Assembly: GCA_030447685.1 (NCBI GenBank)
Contig: JAUJOK010000014.1
Coordinates: forward strand, 40,076-104,075
From: Armatimonadaceae bacterium
GTDB taxonomy: Bacteria > Armatimonadota > Armatimonadia > Armatimonadales > Armatimonadaceae
Reading direction: 5' to 3'
Length of the DNA stretch: 64,000 bases
Shown: in pieces, positions 17,353-27,702 of the stretch
Position numbering within the stretch: the first letter of the stretch is position 1
Layout: each line of letters starts with the position of its first letter
Translations under genes and position numbers: made by a program
The notes under the pieces: generated by a model
What the model saw: only the letters and a program-made list of their open reading frames with translations
What the model was told of the DNA's origin: nothing
The model's database searches: none

Positions 17353-18369
17353 TTACTTCCAGGCGGCTTCGCTGTAGATGCGCTCCAGCAGGGCGACGGT
17401 GGGGAGGGCGGAGGCGGCGTCATACAGGTCATGGGCGGTGTCGGGGCCGAAGCTTCGACGGGAGCGCAGCGCGGCGACGAACGCAGTGTCGGGGGAAAGG
17501 TCGCGGAACTGGGCCGGGTCGCCCTCCTGGGCCGGGCCACCGGCGGGGCGGATGTAGAGGGTCGGCGGGGCGTCCTCGCGCAGATGCCATCCCGCCGTGC
17601 CGTTTTCGCCGAAGATTTGAATGCGCTCCACCCGCTCCGTGGCATCGCCCAAGAGCGTGACATCGGCGCGGACTCCGTTGGTGAAAGCAAGCCGCAGAGA
17701 TGCCCGAACGTCCACCTCCGCGCCGCGCCGCAGCAGTTCGGCATCCACGGTGTCCACGGATGCATCCACCAGGCGCAGCAGCAGGTCCAGCATGGAGGCG
17801 CCGGCATCCCAGAGGAAGCCCCCGCCTTCCGAGGCGCGCAGACGCCAGGTGCGCCCGTGCGGGTCGCGCCAGGGCTGCGCACGGGTAATGACGATATGCG
17901 ATAGCGGGCCGATTCGCCCCGCCGACGCCAGCAGGAAGCGGGCGTGCCCCCGGCTGCGCCGCGTAAACGACGTAAAAAGAGCCAGCCCCAGCGACCGGGC
18001 CTGGGCTACCAGGTCACGCCCTTCGTCGGCGCAGGTCACAAAGGGTTTTTCACACAGCACATGCACCCCGGCATCCAGCCCGGCCCTGACCTGACGGGCG
18101 TGCCGCGCGTGCGGAGTACAGAGTACGACCGCCTCGGCCAATCCCGCCGCCAGCAGGTCCTGCTCCGACCGGAACAGGCGTGGCCGGGTCGGCAAACGGC
18201 TGACCATGCGCGCCAGCGCGTCGGCATCCGGGTCGCAGATGGCGACGATGTCGGCGGCTTCCTGGGAAAGCCGCTCCCGGTGGAGGTTGCCGACGGCTCC
18301 GCAGCCTACCAGACCGATGCGCGGACGGTGCGCGGACGGTGCAGCGGCGGAAGCGGTCAGAGACGCCAT
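17353..18369 (-). CDS. Gfo/Idh/MocA-family oxidoreductase
   Basis: 338 residues from the ATG at 18369 (GAAGGA upstream). The N-terminal Rossmann fold has RIGLVGCGAVGNLHRERL near residue 17, and the family motif HVLCEKPFVT follows near 105. The C-terminal domain is of the alpha/beta GFO_IDH type, with EGGGFLWDAGASMLDLLLRL near 180. It is likely an NAD(P)-dependent sugar or inositol dehydrogenase; the substrate is unknown. Its last ~20 codons are duplicated as a decayed fragment at 14235. Confidence 0.9.
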   Translation of the reverse strand: MASLTASAAAPSAHRPRIGLVGCGAVGNLHRERLSQEAADIVAICDPDADALARMVSRLPTRPRLFRSEQDLLAAGLAEAVVLCTPHARHARQVRAGLDAGVHVLCEKPFVTCADEGRDLVAQARSLGLALFTSFTRRSRGHARFLLASAGRIGPLSHIVITRAQPWRDPHGRTWRLRASEGGGFLWDAGASMLDLLLRLVDASVDTVDAELLRRGAEVDVRASLRLAFTNGVRADVTLLGDATERVERIQIFGENGTAGWHLREDAPPTLYIRPAGGPAQEGDPAQFRDLSPDTAFVAALRSRRSFGPDTAHDLYDAASALPTVALLERIYSEAAWK

Positions 18370-18496
18370 AACGGTTTTTCCTTCAAGAAATTCACTCTTT
18401 CTGGTTCGACGCGGCAATGCGGTGTCCCTTCCCACAATCGCTTTCCCAAACCGATAGGCGCAGGAGTTGCTCCCGTGGGCCGCGAACGTTGGCTGT

Positions 18497-19207
18497 ATGG
18501 ATGCCTTACAGGGAATCTGGCTGGTGGCACGGACTCCGCGCTTGTGGCCGATGTGCTTTGTGCCGCTGCTGACCGCTCTGGTGGTCTATGTTCTGCTCGG
18601 CGTGATAGGCGGGGTTCTGCTGGTGCCGCGCCTGCCGGGGTGGCTGGGGCTTGCGCCCGGCGGGCGCGACTGGTGGGCCGCCGAGATACTGGGCACGCTG
18701 GCATTTGTAGTTCTGTGGGTTGTGCTGTTCTCGTTCGTTTTCGTGCTGCTGGCCGGCATGTTTTCCGGTCTGCTATGGGAGCGGCTGAGCCTGGCGGTAG
18801 AGCAGATTCTCGATCCGGGCAAGCCGCCGCCGATACCGGTTCGTCTGGGCTGCCGCGCGCAGGCGTCGGATACGTTTTCGCGGCTTTTGCTGAACGGCGT
18901 GTTTGGGGCGCTCGCGCTCGTGCTTTCCCTGGCGCTTGGCCCGATTCCCGGCCTGCTGACGGCGGCTCTGGTGGGGCTGCTGGACTTTACCTCGCCCGCT
19001 TACCTGCGCCGGGGCTATACACTGGGGCCGCAGATGGGCCGCCTGCTGGTGCGGCCCGACCGGGCCACGATGGGTTTCGCCTTCACGGCGGGACTGCTGG
19101 CGCTCGTGCCGCTTGTGGGCGTGTTCCTGATGCCGGGTCTGGTGGCGGGCGGGACGCTTCTTGCACGGCGGCGGGAAGGTCGAAATGTCGCGCTGTCGCG
19201 CCAGTAG
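18497..19207 (+). CDS. EI24/CysZ-like membrane protein
   Basis: 236 residues from the ATG at 18497; a TTG at 18467 is an alternative with AGGAG too close to it. Four to five transmembrane segments are visible: near 18-45, 65-95, 135-165 and 190-220. The pattern WLVARTPRLWPMCFVPLL at the N-terminus and GYTLGPQMGRLLVRP in a loop fit the EI24 domain. Transport or membrane-organising functions have been proposed for relatives; none can be assigned here. Confidence 0.75.
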   Translation: MDALQGIWLVARTPRLWPMCFVPLLTALVVYVLLGVIGGVLLVPRLPGWLGLAPGGRDWWAAEILGTLAFVVLWVVLFSFVFVLLAGMFSGLLWERLSLAVEQILDPGKPPPIPVRLGCRAQASDTFSRLLLNGVFGALALVLSLALGPIPGLLTAALVGLLDFTSPAYLRRGYTLGPQMGRLLVRPDRATMGFAFTAGLLALVPLVGVFLMPGLVAGGTLLARRREGRNVALSRQ

Positions 19208-19337
19208 GAGCTTTTGTAGGAAACGCCTGCCTGGTTTGCGCCCGAAGCGGGCGGTATGATACAATGCGACGTGCCGAACCCTGCCCGCTGAGGCGAGGAT
19301 GGCGGCACGCGCAGCTTAACGAAACGCGGTAAATACG

Positions 19338-19574
19338 ATGCAAATTCGCTGGTGGAACTCGTTCATCATTCTGGCTGCCATCCTGATCGCCATCGGTTTC
19401 ATCGGAGCGATTACCGGTACGCGCATGGTCTTCGATCCGGGCCGCGTCTCGTCCGGCAAGGAGTGGGTCCTGTATCTGGTGGCGGGTATTCTGATGCTGA
19501 TAAACGGCCTGCTGCCCGCGACGGGAGGAAACGGCGCGAGCGAGGATGAGAGCAAGCGGAACCCCAAGGCATAA
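19338..19574 (+). CDS. Small membrane protein
   Basis: 78 residues with two hydrophobic helices (WNSFIILAAILIAIGFIGAI and WVLYLVAGILMLINGLL) and a charged tail. No family is recognised. It lies 130 bp after the EI24 gene and 36 bp before a zinc-ribbon gene on the same strand. Confidence 0.6.
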   Translation: MQIRWWNSFIILAAILIAIGFIGAITGTRMVFDPGRVSSGKEWVLYLVAGILMLINGLLPATGGNGASEDESKRNPKA

Positions 19575-19610
19575 AAACGGCGTTAAACCAAGAATAAAGA
19601 GGCCGAACTG

Positions 19611-19913
19611 ATGACAGTTGTAGAACCGGATGAAAAAGTCGTAGAAGAGGTGCATTGTATCGAGTGCAATGCGCCCATACCGGCCATTCCGGCCTGGTAT
19701 GCGCAGGTACGGGTGAAGTTCACCTGTGATACCTGCCGCCAGAAGTCGCCGCGCCTTGCGGCGGCGCTGCCGCCTGCTCTGGCCACCACGGAGCGGGTAT
19801 CCGCTGTCGCCGATGATGTGGAGCCGGGGCTGGATGAGGTCGCCCTGGACCCTGATATTGCCGACGACCTGGATATTGACGAGCCGGATACGGACGACAC
19901 CGCCGAAGAATAA
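19611..19913 (+). CDS. Small zinc-ribbon protein with acidic tail
   Basis: 100 residues. Two CxxC knuckles (HCIECNAPIPAI and FTCDTCRQKSP), about 21 residues apart, form a likely zinc ribbon at ~16-43. The last 35 residues are strongly acidic. No known family. A strong terminator follows the stop. Confidence 0.65.
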   Translation: MTVVEPDEKVVEEVHCIECNAPIPAIPAWYAQVRVKFTCDTCRQKSPRLAAALPPALATTERVSAVADDVEPGLDEVALDPDIADDLDIDEPDTDDTAEE

Positions 19914-19934
19914 CGGCGAAAACGAATGCCAGGA

Positions 19935-19970
19935 AGCAGGGGCGCATTCCGGTGCGCCCCTGCTTTTTTA
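19935..19970 (+). terminator. Intrinsic terminator
   Basis: Stem AGCAGGGGCGCA / TGCGCCCCTGCT with the six-base loop TTCCGG, followed by six T. It ends the transcript of the zinc-ribbon gene. Confidence 0.95.
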
Positions 19971-19973
19971 TTT

Positions 19974-20512
19974 TTAACAGGCCGAGGCTGCCCCAGCCGC
20001 CTTCTCCCCCCCAGGCGAACCGAACGCGCGGCAGGTTCACCAAGGAGCGCATCGGCCAGCCGTCTTCCGAGAGACCCAGCCACCGCCGTCCCGTTTCCCG
20101 GCGCATCACCAGCGTCAGCGGCATCCCCCCCACAAAGCGTCCCCGGTGCCGGTATTTGTGACAGTGATGGTCGTCATCACCAGCGCCTGGTTCGGCTTCT
20201 CCGGGGAGATAGTGACCTGCGGCGGGCGCACCTGCACATCGAACTCCATCCCGCGCGCGCCAGAAGATACGCCCGTGTCAACTGCATACGCCGCTTCTCC
20301 TTGTCCTTGTTCGAGGCGTCTTTATAATCTTCGGAGACAAGCCGCATCACGCCGTTCGTATCCCGTTTCCTTGCTGCCTCTTCCGCTTCCTGAAGCGCCG
20401 CGCGAATCAGGGTTTCCGGACGCGGCTGCGCGCGCTGTCCCAGCAGCAGAAAGCCCGCCGCCGCGAACAAAAGGAGAGCCGCCGCCAGCGCGATCCAGGA
20501 TCTCTTTTTCAT
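19974..20512 (-). pseudogene. Frameshifted membrane-anchored protein after UPF0182
   Basis: The N-terminus is MKKRSWIALAAALLLFAAAGF with the helix-rich segment AALQEAEEAARKRDTNGVMR. After ...AYLLARAG near 20250 the coding frame shifts to MEFDVQVRPPQVTISPEKPN, and near 20133 it shifts again to GGMPLTLVMRRETGRRWLGL. Both joins need one inserted base. The product would be a signal-anchored protein with a beta-rich domain. The start overlaps the UPF0182 stop by 4 bp, indicating coupling. The 3' end cannot be placed exactly. Two sequencing errors are as likely as real decay. Confidence 0.6.
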
Positions 20513-23500
20513 TGCGTCGCCTCTTCTCCGCCGGTTCCGGTGGAAGTGCCTGCGGGCTGCTGCTGCTGCTGCTGCTGCTGCTGGGCGCGCAGTTGCCGCA
20601 ATGTTTCCCCCAGCGCTTTGATCTCCTGCCCATAGGCGGCGAAGTCCCCGCGCTTCAGGGCCGCGTCCGCGCGCTCGTACTGCGCCCCTGCCCGCTCGAT
20701 AAGCGCGTCCCGCTCTGTCCCGGCGACGCCTGCGGGCGGGCGGGATTCCGGCGCTCCACTCGCGGCAACATTCGGGGCAGCAGGTGCGCCGGGACGGCCC
20801 GCGAAAAGGCTTCGCAGCGCCTCTTCCAGCGTGCCTTCCATAACGACCCGATTTTCAAAGGCGGCGATCACCCGCGTGAGCGCCGGGATACCGGCCCCCT
20901 GACCGGACGACGCTGCGCTTTCCATCGGCAAGCCCTGCACCGGCGACAACACGCCTTCCGCCGCCGTTTTCGCTCGCAGGTACAGCGGCTGGACGTACAG
21001 CAGGCTCTTTTCTATGGGTACGACCAGCATGTTCCCGCGCAAAACGCGGCTGCCCTGCTGGTTCCACAGCGTAAGCTGCGGGCTTATCCGACTGTCCTGC
21101 TGGATGAGTGAGTTAATCTGCTGCGGCCCAAACACAGTGCGGTTGGGGGGGAAGCGGTACAATATCAGCTCGCCGTAACGGTCATTCGTCGTCCCGCCCG
21201 CGCCGGGGTCGCAGCGGGCCGCCAGAAGCGAGATCATATTTTGGCGGTTACGCGGCGTGAAGGGCGACAGCAGCAGAAACTCTTCGTTTTGCTCTTCGGG
21301 CAGCCGCATAATTACATAATACGGCGCAACGACGCCCGTTCCCGCCCCCGGAACAAATGCGGCCCCGCCTTCCTCCATGTCCGACTGGGCGCGCGCTATG
21401 TCCCAGGAGTCGTCGCGTGAATAAAACCTTTGCGGCTCGGTGACGTGGTAGTCAGCCAGAACGCGGCGCTGTATTTCGAACAGGTTCTCCGGGTAGCGGA
21501 TATGCGCGCGCAGGCCCTCCGGCATCTGATCCATTGGCTTGACCAGAACCGGGAAGATACGCCGGTACGTTCTCAGGATCGGGTCTTTGTCATCGGCGGC
21601 GTACAGTGTTATGGTTCCGTCATAGGCGTCCACGGTAGCCTTGACGCTGTTGCGGATATAATTCAAGCGCAGCGGCATCCCACGAGCGTCACGCACGCCA
21701 TTGATGGCGGAATAAGGGTAGGCGTCGGTCGTCGTGTAGGCGTCCAGCATCCAGACCACGCGCCCATTGGGACTTATGACCGGGTACGGATCGGCATCGA
21801 GGCGCAGAAACGGTGCGACACGCTGAACGCGATCCGAAATCCGGCGGGCGAACAAAAGACGTGAATCGGCGGTCAGCGTGCCCGTCAAAAGCAGGGTCGG
21901 GTCGCGGAACCGCCACGCGAACGCCAGCTTCGCCAGCCCCCGCAGCGGCACGCCGCCCTTGCCCCGATAGGCATTTTCACGGTCGCCGCCGCCGTTGCCG
22001 CTGCCGCTGCCGCCACCCGCGTTGTCGCTGGGATAGTCGAACTCCGGCTGGCGCGTACCGACCACCACATAGGAAGCACGCGCGGCGTGCTGACCGTAGT
22101 AGATTCGCGGCTCCGTCAGCGTCAGGCCGGGCACGGACGATTCGGTGGGGATGTTCTTCAGGTAGAAGGTCGGCAGGCCCTCATCCGTGAAGGCATTGAC
22201 CGGACTCATGACGACGCCGAAGCCGTGTGTGTAGCGCAGGCGCTGGTTTATCCACGTCTGGGCGCGCGCATCGAGGCGCTCCGGGGCGATCTCGCGGGCG
22301 GCCAGCCACACCTGGCGGTACCCTACACCACCGCCGAAACGATAACGGTCAACGTCCACATCCGGGAAGGCGTAGTATTGGCGCAGTACCTGCTGCTGCG
22401 GGTAGGTTTCCAGCAGCGGCTCATAATCCCACAGGCGGATATTTCGCAGCGTCGCCTGGTTTCGGGCAAGATCAGCGGTGGTCAGATTCTGCTCAACGGG
22501 AAATTCCCGTACCTGAACCTTGTCGATGTTATAAGCGGCGCGCGTTGCCTTGATGGCATGCCGGATATAGGGAGCCTCCAGATTCGTCTCGTTCGGACGC
22601 ACACGCGTCGCCTGAACGCTGCCGGGAATGATTACCCCGAGCACGGAGGCGACAAGCCACAAACCAAGCGCAGTCAGCGGCAGGCGGATAGCCCGCTGCC
22701 GTATATTTACGAGCACTGCCAGCGCCGCCAGCAGAGTGACGACGACGAGAACGTTCAGCATCGGCAGACGGGCATGGACATCGGTATATCCCGCGCCGGT
22801 GAAGATATGCCCGCCTGCCTGAAGCAGTTCGAAGCGGTCAAGCCAGTACCCGAACGCCTGCGTCAGCAGGGCCAGCGCCGCAATCGCCGACAGGTGCGCC
22901 CGCACATGCGGCGCAACGAAGGTTCTTCCCGCCGCCGTGTCTATGCCGCGCTGGAAGACGTAAACGACGGCCACTGCCGCCCCAACAAGCAGCAGCACCA
23001 CCATAACCCAGCTCTGCACGTACCGCAAAAACGGCAGAGTGAAGACATAAAAGCCTATATCTTTGTTGAAAAGCGGATCGACCACCGGGCTGGAAGCGTC
23101 GCCGAAAGCGGTGGCATTGCGAAACAGCAGAAAGCTGTCCCACTGCCCCGAAGCGGTCAGTCCCGAAACGATAGCGAAACCCAGCGCGCCCAGGCCGAGC
23201 ACCGCCTGAAGGATGCGCCGCATATCCGACAGCGTCCGCACCACCCGCCCGTTCACGCGCGGCGCGCGGCGCGGCCTGCCCTCCCGGTCGAACAGGAAAA
23301 CGTCGCCGCCCTCCGGCCCTTCGCCGGGAATATTGATCCCGATGGGCGGGCTAAACCGCTCCGCCAGGCGCAGGTTTATGTAGGCCAGCGCGAAAGACGC
23401 CGCCCCAAAGACGAGGAACAGCAGCAGCCGCGTCCCCAGCATTTTCCACAATACGCTTTCATATCCGACCTCACGATACCAGAGCAAGTCGGTATAAAAG

Positions 23501-23601
23501 AAGGCGATATTGATGCCGAAGACTACCAGCAGCAGAAGAAGGAATACCAGGGCCTGCACCCAATAGGCGCGCAAAAGTTTCAGCAACGAAAAACCTCGCA
23601 A
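20509..23601 (-). CDS. UPF0182 family large membrane protein
   Basis: 1030 residues, typical for this family of unknown function found in Actinobacteria, Cyanobacteria and Firmicutes. About seven transmembrane helices occupy residues 1-310. The rest is a large extracytoplasmic region with the family blocks NETNLEAPYIRHAIKATRAA, RYTHGFGVVMSPVNAFTDEG and SPNGRVVWMLDAYTTTDAYP. The C-terminus is low in complexity and includes nine consecutive glutamines encoded by a pure CAG tract. It overlaps the next gene by 4 bp. Confidence 0.93.
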   Translation of the reverse strand: MRGFSLLKLLRAYWVQALVFLLLLLVVFGINIAFFYTDLLWYREVGYESVLWKMLGTRLLLFLVFGAASFALAYINLRLAERFSPPIGINIPGEGPEGGDVFLFDREGRPRRAPRVNGRVVRTLSDMRRILQAVLGLGALGFAIVSGLTASGQWDSFLLFRNATAFGDASSPVVDPLFNKDIGFYVFTLPFLRYVQSWVMVVLLLVGAAVAVVYVFQRGIDTAAGRTFVAPHVRAHLSAIAALALLTQAFGYWLDRFELLQAGGHIFTGAGYTDVHARLPMLNVLVVVTLLAALAVLVNIRQRAIRLPLTALGLWLVASVLGVIIPGSVQATRVRPNETNLEAPYIRHAIKATRAAYNIDKVQVREFPVEQNLTTADLARNQATLRNIRLWDYEPLLETYPQQQVLRQYYAFPDVDVDRYRFGGGVGYRQVWLAAREIAPERLDARAQTWINQRLRYTHGFGVVMSPVNAFTDEGLPTFYLKNIPTESSVPGLTLTEPRIYYGQHAARASYVVVGTRQPEFDYPSDNAGGGSGSGNGGGDRENAYRGKGGVPLRGLAKLAFAWRFRDPTLLLTGTLTADSRLLFARRISDRVQRVAPFLRLDADPYPVISPNGRVVWMLDAYTTTDAYPYSAINGVRDARGMPLRLNYIRNSVKATVDAYDGTITLYAADDKDPILRTYRRIFPVLVKPMDQMPEGLRAHIRYPENLFEIQRRVLADYHVTEPQRFYSRDDSWDIARAQSDMEEGGAAFVPGAGTGVVAPYYVIMRLPEEQNEEFLLLSPFTPRNRQNMISLLAARCDPGAGGTTNDRYGELILYRFPPNRTVFGPQQINSLIQQDSRISPQLTLWNQQGSRVLRGNMLVVPIEKSLLYVQPLYLRAKTAAEGVLSPVQGLPMESAASSGQGAGIPALTRVIAAFENRVVMEGTLEEALRSLFAGRPGAPAAPNVAASGAPESRPPAGVAGTERDALIERAGAQYERADAALKRGDFAAYGQEIKALGETLRQLRAQQQQQQQQQPAGTSTGTGGEEATQ
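20557..20583 (-). repeat. Pure (CAG)9 trinucleotide tract
   Basis: Nine uninterrupted CTG units on the plus strand, read as CAG on the coding strand, give Gln9 near the C-terminus of the UPF0182 protein. Copy number could vary by slippage without changing the frame. Confidence 0.95.
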
Positions 23602-23715
23602 AGTGGCTGCGCGGCGGGGGAATACAAAGCGAAACGCCGCTGCCTTGTTCTACCCTAAAATACGGGGATCAAGGCGGCGGCGTTACAGCAAGTCAGGGTG
23701 ACGGTTGCGTTAAGT

Positions 23716-23867
23716 CCACCGGTTGAAAACGGCGTCTGAGTGGCGTTCCGCCAAGCACCCTTCGGGTGCGGGAGAAAGGTGCCCGCCAGGAATAAGGCGG
23801 TCATCTGTCTTTCGCCCGAAGGGCGGTTGGCCGCAGGCCGCATAGACGCCGGTTTTCAACCGGCGGG
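23716..23867. repeat. Inverted-repeat (MITE/BIME-like) element
   Basis: Two arms of about 70 bases in inverted orientation. The outer ends are CCACCGGTTGAAAACGGCGT at 23716 and the complement of GCCGGTTTTCAACCGGC at 23844-23867. Each arm contains its own small hairpin (CACCCTTCGGGTG and CGCCCGAAGGGCG). It lies between the UPF0182 start and the clpP stop, and no protein is encoded. Confidence 0.75.
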
Positions 23868-23875
23868 CGGTTTCG

Positions 23876-24530
23876 TTACCAGAGGCTTCTTCGCGATGGC
23901 TCGCTATCGTCCTTCGTTCTCGTCGTCGCTGCTGCTCTGCCGATGGTTTCGCTGCCGCGTACCATCACCTCATCCACCAGGCCGTATTCGACGGCTTCAG
24001 GCGCGCTCATGAAATAGTCACGCTGAATATCGGCCTTGATTCGGTCCAGGTCCTGCCCGGTGTGCTCGTGGAGAATACGCGCCACCAGATCGTTCGCCTT
24101 GAGAATCTCGCGCGCCTGGATGTCTATGTCGATGGCCGTGCCCTGAAAACCCGCCGATACCTGATGCACCATCATGCGCGCATGGGGCAGAGCGCCGCGT
24201 TTTCCTTTCGCCCCCCGCCAGCAGAACCGCCGCGATGGACGCCGCCTGCCCGATGCAGATGGTCGCCACGTCCGGCTTGATCGTCTGCATCGTGTCGTAC
24301 ATGGCGAGACCCGCCGTTACCACGCCACCGGGCGAGTTGATATACATCTCGATGTCGCGGTCGGGGTCCTCTTTTTCCAGAAACAGCAACTCTGCGACTA
24401 CGAGATTAGCGATATGGTCATCCACCGGCTCGCCGATAAAGATGATGCGGTCTTTGAGCAGGCGCGAATAGATGTCATAGGCGCGCTCACCACGCGCGGA
24501 CTGCTCGACTACCATCGGAATCATTGCCAT
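23876..24530 (-). CDS. clpP: ATP-dependent Clp protease proteolytic subunit, one frameshift
   Basis: Serine protease subunit of ClpXP/ClpAP. The start at 24530 has GCAGGAG upstream. The first frame gives the N-terminus through [14 protein letters not shown] (catalytic Ser near 98). The second frame gives [14 protein letters not shown] (catalytic His) and [20 protein letters not shown] (catalytic Asp). The join is in a run of six G on the coding strand near 24213; removing one G restores ...[21 protein letters not shown]. All catalytic residues are present, so a homopolymer error is the simplest reading. The C-terminus runs to a stop at 23876. The start overlaps the end of the AHSA1 frame. Confidence 0.88.
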
Positions 24531-25077
24531 TGTTTTTCTCCTGCGGTAAAGGCTGCCGTCCGTCTTCGCGCCGCCGCCGCTGCGCGCAGCGGTCGCGGCG
24601 GCTGCTGGGGGCGGCGTTGGGGGCGGCTTATGGCGGCGAATCGCGGCGTCAGGCAGGCGTACAGGCGGAGCACCCATTCACCGCCGCCGCTGTTCAGCAG
24701 GGATGCCTGCGGGCCGCCGCCGCTCAATGCGTCGTGGGTCAGGCGCAGGCGGGTTCCCCGCCGGGTGTCGGCGCCAATGTCCACGTTACCAGAGTCGGCG
24801 GCTGGTCCGGCTCCGGCTGCCAGATATACGCCAGACGCTGCGCCTCTTCCACATGGAGAACTTCGCAGCCGATAAGGCCATCCCAATCACCGCGCGGCTC
24901 TGCCTGGAAGTGGAACCGGTGCCCCGGACGCGGCTCGAAATCACCGGTGGGCAGCAGCCATCTGCCCAGGTCGTCCTTATCGGTTAAAGCGCGCCACACA
25001 CGCTCCGGCGGGTGGGGGTAGGTCACATCTAAATCGACGCAGTCAGCAGCAGCAACAGGGGTCGTTGTCTTTTTCAT
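24521..25077 (-). CDS. AHSA1/SRPBCC-domain protein, one frameshift
   Basis: The first frame gives [20 protein letters not shown]... [19 protein letters not shown]... [20 protein letters not shown], the usual AHSA1 (Hsp90-activator-like) fold. The second frame picks up with [15 protein letters not shown] near 24775 and ends in a Pro/Ala/Arg tail. One base is missing in GGCGCCGAC. ArsR-AHSA1 pairs are common and often regulate small stress or metabolic operons. The start overlaps the arsR stop by 4 bp, and the end overlaps the clpP start. Confidence 0.75.
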
Positions 25078-25409
25078 GGGGTCTCGTTTTCGTTATCCAG
25101 ATGCTCGCCGAGCGCGGCCAGCCGGTCGTGCCAGAATCGCTTATAGTTCCCTGCCCAGTGCGCCACTTCCCGCAGCGGATCGGCATTCAGCCGGTACCAA
25201 CGTTCGCGGCCCACGGGCCGCATGCGGACAAGATCAGCCTCACGCAGCACGCGCATGTGCTGCGAGATAGCCGAGAGCGTCACGGCAAACTGGCGCGACA
25301 GATGCGTCACCGGCTGCTCGCCGTCGCGCGCCAGCAGGTCGAGAATAGCGCGCCGTGTCGGGTCTGCAATGGCATGGTACACGGTGGCATTCGCGGCGGG
25401 ACGGCTCAT
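25074..25409 (-). CDS. ArsR-family HTH regulator
   Basis: 111 residues from the ATG at 25409 (an ATG at 25430 would start inside the operator palindrome). The winged HTH is clear: HAIADPTRRAILDLLARDGE, then LSRQFAVTLSAISQHMRVLR as the recognition helix. No metal-binding cysteine pair is seen, so it is more like the AHSA1-linked class than a metal sensor. It is the first gene of arsR-AHSA1-clpP and probably represses itself through the palindrome just upstream. Confidence 0.9.
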   Translation of the reverse strand: MSRPAANATVYHAIADPTRRAILDLLARDGEQPVTHLSRQFAVTLSAISQHMRVLREADLVRMRPVGRERWYRLNADPLREVAHWAGNYKRFWHDRLAALGEHLDNENETP

Positions 25410-25420
25410 GCAGTTACTAT

Positions 25421-25440
25421 ACTTTAGCATTTACTAAAGT
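25421..25440. promoter_or_regulatory. Palindromic operator upstream of arsR
   Basis: ACTTTAG and CTAAAGT, perfectly inverted around a six-base spacer, 11 bases before the arsR start. Size and position fit an ArsR-type operator that would block the arsR promoter. Confidence 0.7.
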
Positions 25441-25541
25441 GTCAAGCCCTTTTTGCCGAGGGAGCAAATCTGGTCTGGTTCGGGTACACCATCACTGGCC
25501 GTCAACCGGCGGCCCTACCGAAAGAAAGGGAATAAACCCTT

Positions 25542-26024
25542 ATGAGCAAGCAGTATGATGCGCCGCCGCCGATGACCATCGACACGAGCAAGGCCTATAC
25601 GGCGACGTTCAACACCACGCGCGGCACGATTGTCTGCCGCCTATTCGCCGGCGACGCGCCGATGACCGTCAACAACTTCATCTTCCTGGCCCGGGAGAAA
25701 TTCTACGACGGCACTGTGTTTCACCGGGTCATAGCCGATTTCATGGTCCAGGGCGGCGACCCGACCGGCACCGGGCGCGGCGGCCCCGGCTACCGCTTCG
25801 CCGACGAGACGGCGGGAAATCCACACAAGCACCAGGTCGGCTCCCTTTCGATGGCGAACGCCGGGCCGAACACGAACGGCAGCCAGTTCTTTATCACCCA
25901 CGCGCCCCAGCCGCACTTGAACGGGAAGCATACCGTGTTCGGCGAGGTGACGCAGGGGCAGGAGGTCGTGGACGCGATCAGGCAGGGCGATAAGATTCAA
26001 AGCCTCACCATCGCCGAGTCGTGA
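25542..26024 (+). CDS. Cyclophilin-type peptidyl-prolyl isomerase
   Basis: 160 residues, cytoplasmic (no signal peptide). Active-site blocks are FHRVIADFMVQGGDPTGTGR near residue 68 (catalytic Arg), GSLSMANAGPNTNGSQFFIT near 105, and HLNGKHTVFGEV near 130. It catalyses cis-trans isomerisation of X-Pro bonds. Transcribed alone. Confidence 0.95.
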   Translation: MSKQYDAPPPMTIDTSKAYTATFNTTRGTIVCRLFAGDAPMTVNNFIFLAREKFYDGTVFHRVIADFMVQGGDPTGTGRGGPGYRFADETAGNPHKHQVGSLSMANAGPNTNGSQFFITHAPQPHLNGKHTVFGEVTQGQEVVDAIRQGDKIQSLTIAES

Positions 26025-26028
26025 GGCC

Positions 26029-26168
26029 TCTCCCGCCTGCCCCCTTTCCTTTAGGAAAAGGGGTGTGCCAGGAATACCTATGCTTCCGCTAAACCTAACG
26101 TTTTTGCAGAGCCTTTGGTGAGATTGGCTCCCCCTTTCCTTTAGGAGAGGGGGCAGGGGGGAGAGGTC
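26029..26168. repeat. Intergenic inverted-repeat element
   Basis: The ends CCTCTCCCGCCTGCCCCC and the complement of GGGGGCAGGGGGGAGAGG face each other across ~140 bases. Each contains a small hairpin (CCTTTAGG inside CCCCTTTCC/GGAAAAGGGG). It lies between the cyclophilin stop and a terminator and resembles a paired REP (BIME) unit. Confidence 0.75.
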
Positions 26169-26215
26169 AAAAAACGCCGCCCACCGAATCTTCGGCAGGC
26201 GGCGCTTCGTTTTTA
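26168..26215 (-). terminator. Bidirectional terminator of gltD and the cyclophilin gene
   Basis: Stem CGCCGCC / GGCGGCG with inner stem CCGAA / TTCGG. An A-run on one side gives a T-run for the minus-strand gltD transcript, and TTTTT follows on the plus strand. It lies 16 bases after the gltD stop. Confidence 0.85.
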
Positions 26216-26230
26216 AACCGGTGGAAACGG

Positions 26231-27685
<1,455 letters not shown>

Positions 27686-27702
27686 ACCTATTATCCTTAA
27701 AA

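Noticed and set aside
22087..23658. 523-codon open frame opposite the UPF0182 gene
   Set aside because: High GC gives long antisense frames; this one has no recognisable domain and is rich in Arg/Gln/His, while the other strand encodes a clear family member.
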